From Arthrobacter sp. ISL-5 (GTDB taxonomy: Bacteria; Actinomycetota; Actinomycetes; Actinomycetales; Micrococcaceae), in the NCBI RefSeq assembly GCF_018613835.1, contig NZ_JAGGPM010000035.1:124001-188000 (forward strand): 64,000 bases of DNA, in the 5' to 3' direction. The notes below the pieces were generated by a model, which ran no database searches, was not told where the DNA came from, and worked only from the letters and a program-made list of their open reading frames with translations. Each line of letters opens with the position of its first letter. Position 1 is the stretch's first letter. Made by a program: the position numbers and the translations under genes. This document shows, in pieces, positions 44,591 through 53,926 of the stretch.

Positions 44591-47326
44591 ATGTCTATTG
44601 AGCCACTGAGCTGGGGACGTGGGTCTACGGCGGGCGTGCTGGCCGGGCCAGGGGCTGCCGGCGGAACGGACCTTCAACGATGGTCGGTTCCGGCGCGCAG
44701 TGCAGACCTCGAAGCCATCCGCAATGCGCTGACGGATCCAGACTCCCTGGGGGTAGTCATCACGGGTGCCCGAGGCGTGGGCAAATCCTCACTCGCCCGC
44801 ACCGCGGTGGCGGAACTTGGCCCGGACATTTGGGCGCTTCAGCTCCGCAGCCCCCTGACCGGTTCCCAGACATCCTACGGCTGCCTCGCCTTCCTGCTCG
44901 CCAGGCTTCCGCAATCGGCCATGGGTTCACCCACGGCCATCCTCCAAGGGATCACGTCCCTCATCCGCAGCGACGCCGCAGGCCGGGACTGCATCATCAC
45001 CCTGGATACCACCGGCATGATCGACGACATGAGCGCCGGCGTCCTCCTGAACATCATGCTCACGCGGACCGCCAGGGTGATCGCCATTGCCCCCGGGACC
45101 AGCGACCTTCCCGCAGATTTCCATTGGCTGCTCACAGACCGCCGGCTCACCGAAGTACGGCTGGAGAACCTCAACGAACTGCAGACCCGGCAGGTGCTGC
45201 TAACCCTGCTTGGCCACCGTGTGTCAGCGTCGCTCGTGAGCACCTATCACGCCATCGTCGGCGGTAACCCGTTGCTGCTCAAAGCGCTCGTTACGGAGCA
45301 GCAGCAGTCAGGCAACCTCGTCCTGTCCGATTCCGTATGGACTTTGCGGGACAAGGTGGTGCTGGACGGCGCAACCGGTCTCGACGACATTGTCCGCTCC
45401 CGCTGGTCCCGCGAATCCCCGGAAACCCGCGAGGTCATGGAAATGCTGTCCTGCGCCCGCAGGGTGGCCCTGGCCAGGCTGACCGAAATCTACGGCACCG
45501 CCACCGTGGCGGACATGGAGGATGCCGGCCTGCTCACAGTGGGGGACACCGAGGCCCGCTGGGTATCCCTGCGGGAACAGTACCTGGGCGACGTCGTCCG
45601 TTCCTGGTTGAGCATTTCGCGGCGGCGGGAGCTCCGGAACCAGCTGCTGAACGGGGCGGAACCCGACCTGTCCAAGCTGTCAACGGAAGAGTGCATCGAA
45701 TTCGCTGCCTGGACGCGCGAATGCCAGGCAGAACTCAGCCCGGCCCTGGCAGTGGCCGCGGCGGAGGCAGCCGTGCAACTGTTCGACCCGCGGTTTGCGC
45801 TCAGCTGCCTCGAGAGCCTCAAGAGGACCGATGCGGAATGGGTCGAAGGGCAGCAGCACAAAGCCTCCGCCTACCTGCTGCTCGATCTGCCGCTGCAGGC
45901 CATGGCCGCCCTTGACGACATTTCACAGGCACAGCTGGACCAGCTCGGCGCCGAGGATTTCGCCAACGTTGTGGCAGCCAAGTGCAGGGTCATGGTCTGG
46001 CTCCCGGAGCTGAAGGACAAAGTCCCTGCGGAGTTGGAAAAGGCCCGTGCGCGTCTGGGCGTCACTCCCGGCATCGCCACCACCTGGCCCGAGCCCCTTG
46101 GTGCCGCAATGAACCACATCACGCTGAGCGAGTTCGAATACAAGACTTTCATCGGCGACTACGCCCCCATGATTGAGGCCCTTGAGGAAGCAGCAGATCC
46201 GGGTACAAACAAGGACACGGGCTTCCGCATCCAAGCCGCCATGATCCTCATGCAGGCCCTCTCCGCCGTCGGTAGGGAAATGGATGCGCTCCAGCTGATG
46301 AGGAGGGTTGGCGGCCAGCTGTCCGACGCCGGCCCCATGACCGGGCTGCGCGAAAAGTTCGCCCTGACGGCATTCGGCGTACTGTTGCAGGCTGGCCAAT
46401 GGCAGCGTTGCCTGGACCTGGTCGGGCCGCCGAAGGGCCAGACCGAGCGCCGCCTTGCCCACCGGACGGCAGCCACCGAGCTGGCCACCGGAATAGCCTA
46501 CGTATATTCCGGCCGCGGCGCTGTTGCACTTGATTCGCTCCTGTCCGCGGTGGCCCAGCTGGAACTGCGCCCGGTCCTGAACCTGCTCCAGGCCGCCTAC
46601 GCCGCCACGGCCTTCGCGTATGCGCAGATCGGCAATGCCGGGCAGTCCCGCAAGTACCTCGACAAATTGCGCGGCGCGAGGGGCCCGTGCAACTTCGGCA
46701 CCCAGACCATCACTGATTTCTGCGCTGACATGGCCGGGAGGTGGCTGGGAGACACCGACGCCGTCAAGCGCCTGCTGGAGACGGCACGGGGCGACATCGC
46801 CGCCGGCCGGTATACTCTTGCCGGGATCAGCCTGCTGGGTGCCACGGTCAACGGCACCGACGACGACTTCCGACTGCTTGAGGAGGTCGCTGGCCATCGC
46901 CAGGGAAAGCTCGCCGAGATCTCGCGCCTGATCGCCGTGGGCAGCCGCACGAAGGACGCCAAAGTGCTCCTGGAGGGCGCGCACCTCTGTGCGGAGCTGG
47001 AACTGGATGCGGTGGAGGCGCGGTGCGTTGCGCTCGCTGTGGACTTTGCGCGGCACTCTGGCGATTCCGCCTCAGCCCGCATAGCGCAGGCCCGGCTGGA
47101 CAACCTCACCGCCACAGTGCCCAGCCTGCCGATCGTCCCGAGCAGCGGCAGCCCCCTCCTTACCGCCCGTGAGCGGCAGATTTCCCGGCTGGCAGGAAAG
47201 GGCGTCTCCAACCGGGATATCGCCTTGGAGATGGGCGTCTCCGTCCGCACCGTCGAAGGCCACCTGTATCAGGTGTTCACCAAGCTCGGCGTGACTTCCA
47301 GGGGTGATCTGCCTGGACTCGTCTAA
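44591..47326 (+). CDS. Large LuxR-type STAND regulator, first of a tandem pair
   Basis: The 911-residue protein is built as an N-terminal ATPase, a long helical repeat region and a C-terminal LuxR helix-turn-helix. Walker A is GARGVGKSS at 59-67. The segment matching Walker B reads ITLDTTGMIDD (136-146), with Thr140 where relatives have a second acidic residue, so ATP hydrolysis may be impaired. Residues about 330-830 are TPR-like helices. The DNA-binding end has LTARERQISRLAGKGVSNRD and VSVRTVEGHLYQVFTKLGV. ATG 44591 has AAGGAAAA upstream. Its signal and targets are unknown; the second gene follows immediately. Confidence 0.88.
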   Translation: MSIEPLSWGRGSTAGVLAGPGAAGGTDLQRWSVPARSADLEAIRNALTDPDSLGVVITGARGVGKSSLARTAVAELGPDIWALQLRSPLTGSQTSYGCLAFLLARLPQSAMGSPTAILQGITSLIRSDAAGRDCIITLDTTGMIDDMSAGVLLNIMLTRTARVIAIAPGTSDLPADFHWLLTDRRLTEVRLENLNELQTRQVLLTLLGHRVSASLVSTYHAIVGGNPLLLKALVTEQQQSGNLVLSDSVWTLRDKVVLDGATGLDDIVRSRWSRESPETREVMEMLSCARRVALARLTEIYGTATVADMEDAGLLTVGDTEARWVSLREQYLGDVVRSWLSISRRRELRNQLLNGAEPDLSKLSTEECIEFAAWTRECQAELSPALAVAAAEAAVQLFDPRFALSCLESLKRTDAEWVEGQQHKASAYLLLDLPLQAMAALDDISQAQLDQLGAEDFANVVAAKCRVMVWLPELKDKVPAELEKARARLGVTPGIATTWPEPLGAAMNHITLSEFEYKTFIGDYAPMIEALEEAADPGTNKDTGFRIQAAMILMQALSAVGREMDALQLMRRVGGQLSDAGPMTGLREKFALTAFGVLLQAGQWQRCLDLVGPPKGQTERRLAHRTAATELATGIAYVYSGRGAVALDSLLSAVAQLELRPVLNLLQAAYAATAFAYAQIGNAGQSRKYLDKLRGARGPCNFGTQTITDFCADMAGRWLGDTDAVKRLLETARGDIAAGRYTLAGISLLGATVNGTDDDFRLLEEVAGHRQGKLAEISRLIAVGSRTKDAKVLLEGAHLCAELELDAVEARCVALAVDFARHSGDSASARIAQARLDNLTATVPSLPIVPSSGSPLLTARERQISRLAGKGVSNRDIALEMGVSVRTVEGHLYQVFTKLGVTSRGDLPGLV

Positions 47327-47333
47327 TGGCCGC

Positions 47334-50066
47334 GTGAAAGCGGAAGCCGACCAGAGGCAGCTTACGGGCCGCCGGGAAGCGATCGAGCACGTCTGCAGCA
47401 TTATCCGCAGCCGGGCGAGCCAGGCTGTTTACCTCATGGCGGGGCCCGGCATCGGGAAGTCCTCGGTCACGGATGCCGTCAGCGAGAAGATGGCCGCGGA
47501 AATGACCATCCTGCGCATCCATGGCAGCTCCTCGCTCGCCAAAGTCCCGTACGGCGTGCTGGCCCCGTACACGGCTGAACTCCCGGCAGAAGAAGCGGAC
47601 TCCCCGGTGGCCGTCCTAAGGGCGGTCTGGACGTATTTCCAGCAGCTCAAGGGGGTCAACGACGTGCCCTTGCTGCTTGTCGTGGACGACGCCCACCACC
47701 TTGACGACGCCACTGCAAGCCTCGTGGTGGACATGATGTCGGCGGGGTGGGCCAGCGTGCTCGCCGCCGGCCGTCCACGTCCCGGACTGCCGCAGGCACT
47801 CAACCAGCTGTGGTACGACGGCCTGGCTGAGCGCGTGGACCTCAGGCCCCTCACCGGGGACCAGGTGACGGAGGTGGTGGAACACACCCTGCAGGGGACT
47901 GTCCCGGCCAGCACCGTGCAATCGCTGTGGTCTGCGTCGGGCGGCAATCCCCTTCTCCTGAACAGCCTGCTCAGCGACGCGGTCGCCGACGGGACCCTCG
48001 TCAAACGCAACGGGATCTGGCTCCTCCTGGGACCGCTGCCGGCCGACGGGCCCAGGCTCTCCGACGTCGTCGTCAAGGATCTCCTCCGCAGGACGCCGGA
48101 GGAACAGGATGCCCTGCGGGTCATCGCCCTCGCCGAACCCGTTCACCGGAGCCTGATCGAAGACGTGTGCGGGGCAGCTGTTGTGCGCTCCCTCCTGGAC
48201 AACCAGATCGTGAGTGAATCCACCGGCCGGCAAAGCGAACTGCGGCTGTGGCATCCGGTCCTGGGCCAAGCCATGCGGCACCAGGTGTCGGTCTCCAGGA
48301 GCCTGCAGCTGCGACAAAAACTGGACGAGTACCTTGACACCCGGAATGCCGGTGCCGAGGGCAGGCTGCGGATGGTCGAATGGTCACTGGAATGCGGCAT
48401 GGACGTGCCTGATCCTGACCTGCTGGACGCCGCGCTGCTGGCTGTGACCACGTTCAACAATGCCGGGGCACGCCTCATGACGGCGCACGTCCGGACCCCG
48501 GAGCTGCTGCCGCACGCGCAGTCCGTCACCGCCAGGGCACTCTTCAACGAAGGCAAATACCGGGAAGCCGCGTCCCTTCTGGACGAGTGCTGGATTGAGC
48601 TGGCCGGAGATCCTGGGGCTCCGCACGTTCTCATGCTCAGGGCGTCGGCCCATCTGGCGCTGGGAGAGTCCGCCCAGCTCCTTCGCGCCGAATCCCGGCG
48701 CCAACTTGAAAACGCCGGACTCGAGGTGGCCGAGTCCTGGCAGGACCGGATCCACGGGCTCCTCGAGTTGGCTGACGCCGGCGATCACGAAGGGATACGC
48801 AAAGTCATTTCCGCAGTCGGGTACGCGGGCGAGGCAACACGGTCCGGGGCAGCGGCCACCGGCGGGGAGACCACATCAGGGCCGGGCAGTGAACGGTCCA
48901 GGGCTGACCTCCGCGCCGCGTCCGTCAGCGAGACCACCCACGCGGTGGCTCAGGCCCTGCTGGCCCAAACCTTGGTATCGGCCGGGCTGGCACACCAGGC
49001 CCACGCCGCCGCCCTGGCAGCGGCACCTTCGTTGCCGGCGCTGCATGGCGGCCTGTACTTCTTCGATGAGTTCGTCCTGACCCGTCTTGTCGCGGCGTCG
49101 CTGGCTGCCGGCAACTGGGAATCGGCCGAGCATGAGCTGTCGACGTACCCGCCCGAGCGGGCCGAAGGGGCCGCCACGTTTGGCGGCGGAATCCAGGTGC
49201 TCCGCGGCCTGGCGTTCCTGCGGCAGGGGCAGCTGGAACGCGGCTATCAGGTTCTCCTGCCTGCCGTAGAGGCCCTTCGCGTCAACGATCCGCTCCAGGA
49301 GTTCAGGTTCGGCGCGGCGCTGGCCTTCTACGCGGCAGCGCGGCTGGGGGATACCCCGCAGGCCAAGCGGCTCGAACAGGACTTCATCGCCGCAAGGCAT
49401 GCCAGCGGTCCGGGGTGCGATCTCCTGGCTGAGGCGTACGCGGCGGCTGCAGCGGAGTATCTGGACCGGAAGGGCAGCGGACTGGACAAACTCCGGGAGC
49501 TGGCGGCGTCGGACCCTGTTGCCGCCCAGCCGGGTATCAGGATGGAATGCCTGATCCTATGTTCCGATCTTGGGGACCGTTCGGTGATCCAGGAGATTGC
49601 TTCGCTGGCCGGTGCCATTGAAGGCCGCTGGGCGGCAGGGTGGAGGCAACTGGCCCAGGCGTGGGCCTCGGAGGATGCTGACCTCATCATGGAGACCGCC
49701 GCGGGCCTGGAAGAAGCCGGCCTGATCAACCTGGCGCGTGAGGGGTACGCCCGGGCAGGCGCCCTGCTGGACGGTGCCGGGGAGCGGCGGCGCGCCCGCC
49801 AGGCCGTGGCCCACCGGGAGAAGTGCGACGAGGAGCTCGGCGAGCGGTTCAGGGAAAGCCCGTTCATCGCCTCGGTCCCGAGTGTCCACCTGACCCGCCG
49901 CGAGCGGGACATCGTGGAGCTGGCAGTGCAGGGGCTGTCCGACCGTGAGATCGCCCAGCAGCTCATGGTGTCGGTCAGGACCGTCGAAGGCCATCTCTAC
50001 AGAAGCTACGTCAAGCTCGGCGTCCGCCGGCGGGATGAGCTCGCCTTGGCCCTGCCCAAGAAATAG
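47334..50066 (+). CDS. Large LuxR-type STAND regulator, second of a tandem pair
   Basis: This 910-residue protein has the same plan as its neighbour but an intact ATPase: Walker A AGPGIGKSS at 36-44 and Walker B LLLVVDDAHHLDD at 113-125. TPR-like helices fill the middle, and the end carries LTRRERDIVELAVQGLSDRE and VSVRTVEGHLYRSYVKLGV. GTG 47334, eight bases after the first gene's stop, is preferred; GTG 47304, overlapping the first gene, is also possible. Neither has a good ribosome site, so coupling to the first gene is likely. The 3' end is followed by short repeats copied from its own last codons. Confidence 0.87.
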   Translation: MKAEADQRQLTGRREAIEHVCSIIRSRASQAVYLMAGPGIGKSSVTDAVSEKMAAEMTILRIHGSSSLAKVPYGVLAPYTAELPAEEADSPVAVLRAVWTYFQQLKGVNDVPLLLVVDDAHHLDDATASLVVDMMSAGWASVLAAGRPRPGLPQALNQLWYDGLAERVDLRPLTGDQVTEVVEHTLQGTVPASTVQSLWSASGGNPLLLNSLLSDAVADGTLVKRNGIWLLLGPLPADGPRLSDVVVKDLLRRTPEEQDALRVIALAEPVHRSLIEDVCGAAVVRSLLDNQIVSESTGRQSELRLWHPVLGQAMRHQVSVSRSLQLRQKLDEYLDTRNAGAEGRLRMVEWSLECGMDVPDPDLLDAALLAVTTFNNAGARLMTAHVRTPELLPHAQSVTARALFNEGKYREAASLLDECWIELAGDPGAPHVLMLRASAHLALGESAQLLRAESRRQLENAGLEVAESWQDRIHGLLELADAGDHEGIRKVISAVGYAGEATRSGAAATGGETTSGPGSERSRADLRAASVSETTHAVAQALLAQTLVSAGLAHQAHAAALAAAPSLPALHGGLYFFDEFVLTRLVAASLAAGNWESAEHELSTYPPERAEGAATFGGGIQVLRGLAFLRQGQLERGYQVLLPAVEALRVNDPLQEFRFGAALAFYAAARLGDTPQAKRLEQDFIAARHASGPGCDLLAEAYAAAAAEYLDRKGSGLDKLRELAASDPVAAQPGIRMECLILCSDLGDRSVIQEIASLAGAIEGRWAAGWRQLAQAWASEDADLIMETAAGLEEAGLINLAREGYARAGALLDGAGERRRARQAVAHREKCDEELGERFRESPFIASVPSVHLTRRERDIVELAVQGLSDREIAQQLMVSVRTVEGHLYRSYVKLGVRRRDELALALPKK

Positions 50067-50115
50067 CCCTGCCCAAGAAGCAGCCGGCCCAAGAAGTAGA
50101 CCTCCCAAGAAGCAG
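50050..50115. repeat. 16-17 bp tandem repeat derived from the 3' end of the LuxR gene
   Basis: Four units, 50050-50066, 50067-50083, 50084-50099 and 50100-50115, each contain CCCAAGAAG or CCCAAGAAA followed by TAG or CAG. The first unit is the end of the coding sequence (Leu-Pro-Lys-Lys-stop). The others look like slippage copies after the stop. Confidence 0.75.
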
Positions 50116-50561
50116 CCGGCCCGCCGCCGACCATCCGGCAGCGAACCCGTGCGCAGACCTGCCCATTCCGCGCCATTCCGGGCGCAGCACGGGCCGCCTG
50201 CGCGAACCAGTAGTCGATTTCCTGAAAAAACGAGTACACAGTACTCGTGCCGGAAATGGCCGTTCACGATTAACTGAGAGTGGCAGCAGAAGCGGTGTCC
50301 AACTACACCGCCAAAGCTGCCGCCAGGCAGTGCAGGTCTCGATCCGCATACTTCCGGCCATAACGGTCCGGTGAAGACGGGGCCGGCGACGTCAGAGCCT
50401 TCTGAGACCGAGGCTCTCCCCCCAGCCGTCGCCGGCCCTTATAAGTGGCAAGCGTGCCGGAGGATTCCGGCGCAGTCAGGGCGGCCTTTCCCGGGGAAGG
50501 GCCGCCTGCACTGTGCTGTGGGACAATTGAGACGTACCTCAAGGCACCCCAAGGAGTCCCA
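50116..50561 (+). promoter_or_regulatory. Non-coding, hairpin-rich region before sufS
   Basis: No gene is visible. Three dyads stand out. ACGAGTAC and GTACTCGT (50230-50248) follow AAAAAA, so they would terminate only leftward transcription or act as an operator. GGCCGGCGACG (50381-50391) with CGTCGCCGGCC (50427-50437) encloses AGAGCC and GGCTCT. GGCGGCC (50480-50486) with GGCCGCC (50500-50506) has TTCCC and GGGAA inside. GACAAT at 50522-50527 is a possible -10 for sufS. Confidence 0.5.
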
Positions 50562-51887
50562 TTGGCCGTCGTATCAACGCCACCCACGCTCTCGCGTGCC
50601 CTCCCCGCCATGGACAACGCCGAGGTCCTGCGGATCCGGAACGACTTTCCCGTGCTGGACCAGCTGGTCAATGGCCGTCCGCTGATCTACCTCGACTCCG
50701 GTGCCACATCACAGAATCCGCTGAGCGTCATCGAGGCCGAACAGGAGTTCTACGAGCAGCGGAACGCCGCCGTGCACCGCGGCGCCCACCACCTTGCCGT
50801 TGAGGCCACGGAAGTCTTCGAAGACGCCAGGCAGACTGTTGCCGACTTCGTCGGGGCGCAGTTCGAGGAAACAGTCTGGACGTCCAACGCCACCGAGGGC
50901 CTGAACCTCATCAGCTACGCGCTCTCCAACGCGAGCCTGTGGGCGGCGCAGGGACGCGGGGACGCGCGGCTGCGGGAACTGGCACTTGGGCCGGGCGACG
51001 AGATCGTGGTCACCGAAATGGAGCACCACGCAAACCTGATTCCATGGCAGGAACTGGCATACCGGACCGGCGCCACACTGCGGCACATCCCGATCGACGA
51101 CTCTGGGTTGCTGCTCATGGACCGGGCCGCGGAAATCGTGGGGGAGCGCACCAGGCTGCTGGCCTTCACCCATGCGTCCAACGTGCTCGGCACGATCAAT
51201 CCGGTCGCTGAACTCGTGGCCTTGGCGCGCAGCGTAGGTGCGCTGGTGGTGCTGGATGCGTGCCAGTCGGCGCCGCACCTGTCTCTTGACGTCAAGCAGC
51301 TGGACGTCGACTTTGCCGTGTTCTCGGGCCACAAGATGCTGGGGCCCACGGGCATCGGTGTGCTGTACGGCAAGCAGGAGCTCCTGGACGTGCTGCCGCC
51401 CTACCAGACCGGCGGGTCCATGATCACCACCGTGACCATGGAACGGGCTGAATATCTTCCCGCGCCACAGAGGTTCGAGGCCGGGACGCAGAAGATCTCC
51501 CAGGCCGTTGCCCTCGCGGCCGCGGTCAATTACCTGACGGAGACCGGAATTGACCGCGTGCACCGCTGGGAGTCCGAACTGGGCCAGCGCATGGTGGCAG
51601 GCCTCGAAGGCATCGACGGTGTCCGGGTGCTCGGCCCGGCCGCCGGCCAAGACCGCATTGGCCTCGCGGCGTTCGACGTTGCCGGCGTCCACGCCCATGA
51701 CGTCGGCCAGTTCCTGGACTCGCGTGGAATCGCCGTCCGCGTCGGCCACCACTGCGCCCAGCCGCTGCACCGGCGGCTTGGCCTAACGGCCACCACACGG
51801 GCCAGCGCCTACTTGTACAACACCACCGACGACGTCGACGAATTCCTGGATGCGGTGTCCGGAGTCCGCGCCTACTTCCGGGCCTAG
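50562..51887 (+). CDS. sufS: SufS cysteine desulfurase
   Basis: SufS removes sulfur from cysteine with PLP and passes it to SufU for Fe-S cluster assembly. The 441-residue type II desulfurase has the opening IYLDSGATSQNP, EHHANLIPWQ, THASNVLGT, the PLP lysine in FSGHKMLGPTG and the catalytic Cys in VRVGHHCAQPLH. The start is TTG 50562, fixed by AAGGAG five bases before it; the open frame upstream crosses the leader hairpins. sufU follows 31 bases later. The sufBCD scaffold genes are not in this window. Confidence 0.95.
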   Translation: MAVVSTPPTLSRALPAMDNAEVLRIRNDFPVLDQLVNGRPLIYLDSGATSQNPLSVIEAEQEFYEQRNAAVHRGAHHLAVEATEVFEDARQTVADFVGAQFEETVWTSNATEGLNLISYALSNASLWAAQGRGDARLRELALGPGDEIVVTEMEHHANLIPWQELAYRTGATLRHIPIDDSGLLLMDRAAEIVGERTRLLAFTHASNVLGTINPVAELVALARSVGALVVLDACQSAPHLSLDVKQLDVDFAVFSGHKMLGPTGIGVLYGKQELLDVLPPYQTGGSMITTVTMERAEYLPAPQRFEAGTQKISQAVALAAAVNYLTETGIDRVHRWESELGQRMVAGLEGIDGVRVLGPAAGQDRIGLAAFDVAGVHAHDVGQFLDSRGIAVRVGHHCAQPLHRRLGLTATTRASAYLYNTTDDVDEFLDAVSGVRAYFRA

Positions 51888-51918
51888 TGCCCGGCTACAC
51901 GAAGACAGGTACTTGAGC

Positions 51919-52368
51919 ATGAGCCTCGACCAGCTTTACCAGCAGATCATCCTGGACCATTCCAAGGCCAGGCATGGCAGCGGCCTGTCGGAAACGCCGG
52001 CTCCCGACGGCGCGTCCACCGGCCAGTCGCACCAGCTGAATCCCGTCTGCGGCGACGAGGTCACCCTGCGTGTTGCCGTGGACCACGGGACCGTTGCCCA
52101 GCTGGCGTGGGACGGCGCCGGCTGCTCCATTTCGATGGCATCCGCGTCCGTACTGAGCGAAATGGCTGAAGGCATGTCCGTGGATGAACTCCGCTCGGTG
52201 ATCGGCAACTTCCGCGAGGTCCTGCGCTCGCGCGGAAAAGTCCACGCGGATCCCGAAGTCCTGGGCGATGCCGCCGCGTTTGAGGGCGTGGCCCGCTACG
52301 CGGCGCGGGTGAAGTGCGCCATGATCTCCTGGGTTGCCGCGGAGGACGCCCTGAACCAGGCGGCGTAG
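51919..52368 (+). CDS. sufU: SufU zinc-dependent sulfurtransferase
   Basis: SufU accepts persulfide sulfur from SufS. The 149-residue IscU-like protein has the zinc ligands Cys44 and Asp46 in PVCGDE, Cys69 in GAGCSIS and Cys133 in VKCAMISW, close to the positions in Bacillus SufU. The insert between the second and third cysteines distinguishes it from IscU. ATG 51919 is chosen; an in-frame ATG at 51850 overlaps sufS and lacks similarity. It converges with nhaA 10 bases later. Confidence 0.94.
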   Translation: MSLDQLYQQIILDHSKARHGSGLSETPAPDGASTGQSHQLNPVCGDEVTLRVAVDHGTVAQLAWDGAGCSISMASASVLSEMAEGMSVDELRSVIGNFREVLRSRGKVHADPEVLGDAAAFEGVARYAARVKCAMISWVAAEDALNQAA

Positions 52369-52378
52369 CAAGCTCCCG

Positions 52379-53737
52379 TCAGCCCTGTCCTGTCCGCTCG
52401 AAAACATCCGGCACGCCGTCGCCGTCGTCGTCCCGCTTTTCCTCGAGCTCCACACGGCGGTAGTGCCGGTTGCGGGCCTTAAGCACGACGGCGGCAATCA
52501 CCGACGCCGTCAGCGAGCCGGCCAGGATGGCCACCTTCGCGTGATCGTCGTGCACCGAACCGGGTCCGAAACTGAGTTCCGCGATGAGCAGGGACACCGT
52601 GAAGCCCACCCCCGCGAGGAGCGAAAGGCCGGCAACGTCGATCCACTTCAGCCCGTCGTCGAGCTTTGCCCGGGTGGTTTTGGTGACGACGTAGGTGGCA
52701 CCGAAAACGCCGACCGCCTTGCCCGCGACCAGGGCAGCCACGATTCCCAAGGCCACGGGGTCGGCGAAGGCGGAGGCGATTCCGGGCCCCCCGCCGATCG
52801 CGACGCCGGCGGAGAAGAAGGCGAAGATGGGCACCGCGAATCCGGCCGAGACCGGCCGCAGCACGTGCTCGAGGCGTTCGGCCATGCCCCGGGCCTGGCC
52901 GTCGCCATGGCCTTGGCCGGCTGCCCCGGTCCGCATCCGGCGGCGGTCCGCCCGCGAAACGAGGACAGGGACTGTGAACCCGAGCAGGACGCCGGCCACC
53001 GTGGCGTGGATCCCGGAGGCATGCACAAGGGCCCACGTGGCCGCCGCCAGCGGCACCAGCAGGTACCAGTGGCTGATGCGTTTCCGGACGAGCAGGGCAA
53101 AGAGCCCCAGCGGGACCAGGGCGGCCAGCAGGAAGACGGGCTGCAGGCCTGCGGAGTAGAAGAATGCGATGATGCCGATGGCGATCAGGTCATCCACCAC
53201 GGCCAGGGTCAGCAGGAAGGTCCTGAGCGCGGCCGGGAGGTGGGTGTTGATGACCGCCAGCACGGCCAAAGCGAACGCGATGTCCGTGGCCGTGGGGATA
53301 GCCCAGCCCCTGAGGGCCTCGGCGCCCTGGCTCCAGGTGACTGCGGCGTAAATGATGGCCGGCACAGCGACGCCGCCCACTGCCGCGGCCACCGGAACGA
53401 TTGCCCTGGACGGTCTGCGGAGTTCGCCGGAAACGAATTCCCTCTTCAGTTCCAGCCCGGCTATGAAGAAGAAGATCGCCAGCAGGCCGTCGGAGGCCCA
53501 GTGGCCCACGCTCAGCCGGAGATGCCACGGCTCGAAGCCCAGTTCCAGGTCCCGCAGGCCGAAGTAGGCTCCCGCTTCCGGGGAGTTGGCCCAGATCAGG
53601 GCGGCGGCGGTGGCGGCGAGGAGCAGGGCCCCGCCCACGGTCTCCAGCCGGAGGATGGCTGCGATCCGGAGGTATTCCTGATAGGTGGAGCGGCTAAACA
53701 CCGGATGTGCGCGGGAAGGAAGGGGCGGTCTGGCCAC
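52379..53737 (-). CDS. nhaA: NhaA-type sodium/proton antiporter
   Basis: NhaA exchanges internal sodium for external protons. The 452-residue membrane protein has about eleven helices, FFFIAGLELKREFVSGELRR near residues 93-112, the discontinuous-helix motif IPTATDIAFALAVLAVINTH, and the paired aspartates in LLTLAVVDDLIAIGI. A hydrophilic 40-residue C-terminus with KRDDDGDGVPD looks cytoplasmic. GTG 53737 has AAGGAG six bases upstream. A perfect hairpin lies in its leader at 53758-53780, and TAAGCT on the minus strand (53808-53813) is a likely -10. Confidence 0.94.
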   Translation of the reverse strand: MARPPLPSRAHPVFSRSTYQEYLRIAAILRLETVGGALLLAATAAALIWANSPEAGAYFGLRDLELGFEPWHLRLSVGHWASDGLLAIFFFIAGLELKREFVSGELRRPSRAIVPVAAAVGGVAVPAIIYAAVTWSQGAEALRGWAIPTATDIAFALAVLAVINTHLPAALRTFLLTLAVVDDLIAIGIIAFFYSAGLQPVFLLAALVPLGLFALLVRKRISHWYLLVPLAAATWALVHASGIHATVAGVLLGFTVPVLVSRADRRRMRTGAAGQGHGDGQARGMAERLEHVLRPVSAGFAVPIFAFFSAGVAIGGGPGIASAFADPVALGIVAALVAGKAVGVFGATYVVTKTTRAKLDDGLKWIDVAGLSLLAGVGFTVSLLIAELSFGPGSVHDDHAKVAILAGSLTASVIAAVVLKARNRHYRRVELEEKRDDDGDGVPDVFERTGQG

Positions 53738-53757
53738 TGGGGGCTCCTTGCTCAGGG

Positions 53758-53780
53758 GGTCGGCAAACGTATTGCCGACC
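53758..53780 (-). promoter_or_regulatory. Perfect hairpin in the nhaA leader
   Basis: GGTCGGCAA and TTGCCGACC (9 pairs) enclose a 5-base loop, 21 bases before the nhaA start and just before its ribosome site. With a start point near 53801 it would be transcribed. It could be an operator or part of a leader switch. Confidence 0.5.
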
Positions 53781-53926
53781 AGACTTCCCGGCGCACCTTT
53801 TGCTGCCAGCTTAGCCGAGGCAGCCCGGCCGCGACAGGCGCCGCGGCCCCGATGAGCAACCTAGCCCCGGCGGCAGAACCCCGGGCCGCGACTGCAGACC
53901 CGGGGAACCGTCCTGAGCGGCGCCGC

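Noticed and set aside
50230..50248. Intrinsic terminator for the LuxR operon
   Set aside because: The run of six A bases is on the 5' side, so the T-tract would serve only leftward transcription, where no gene exists.
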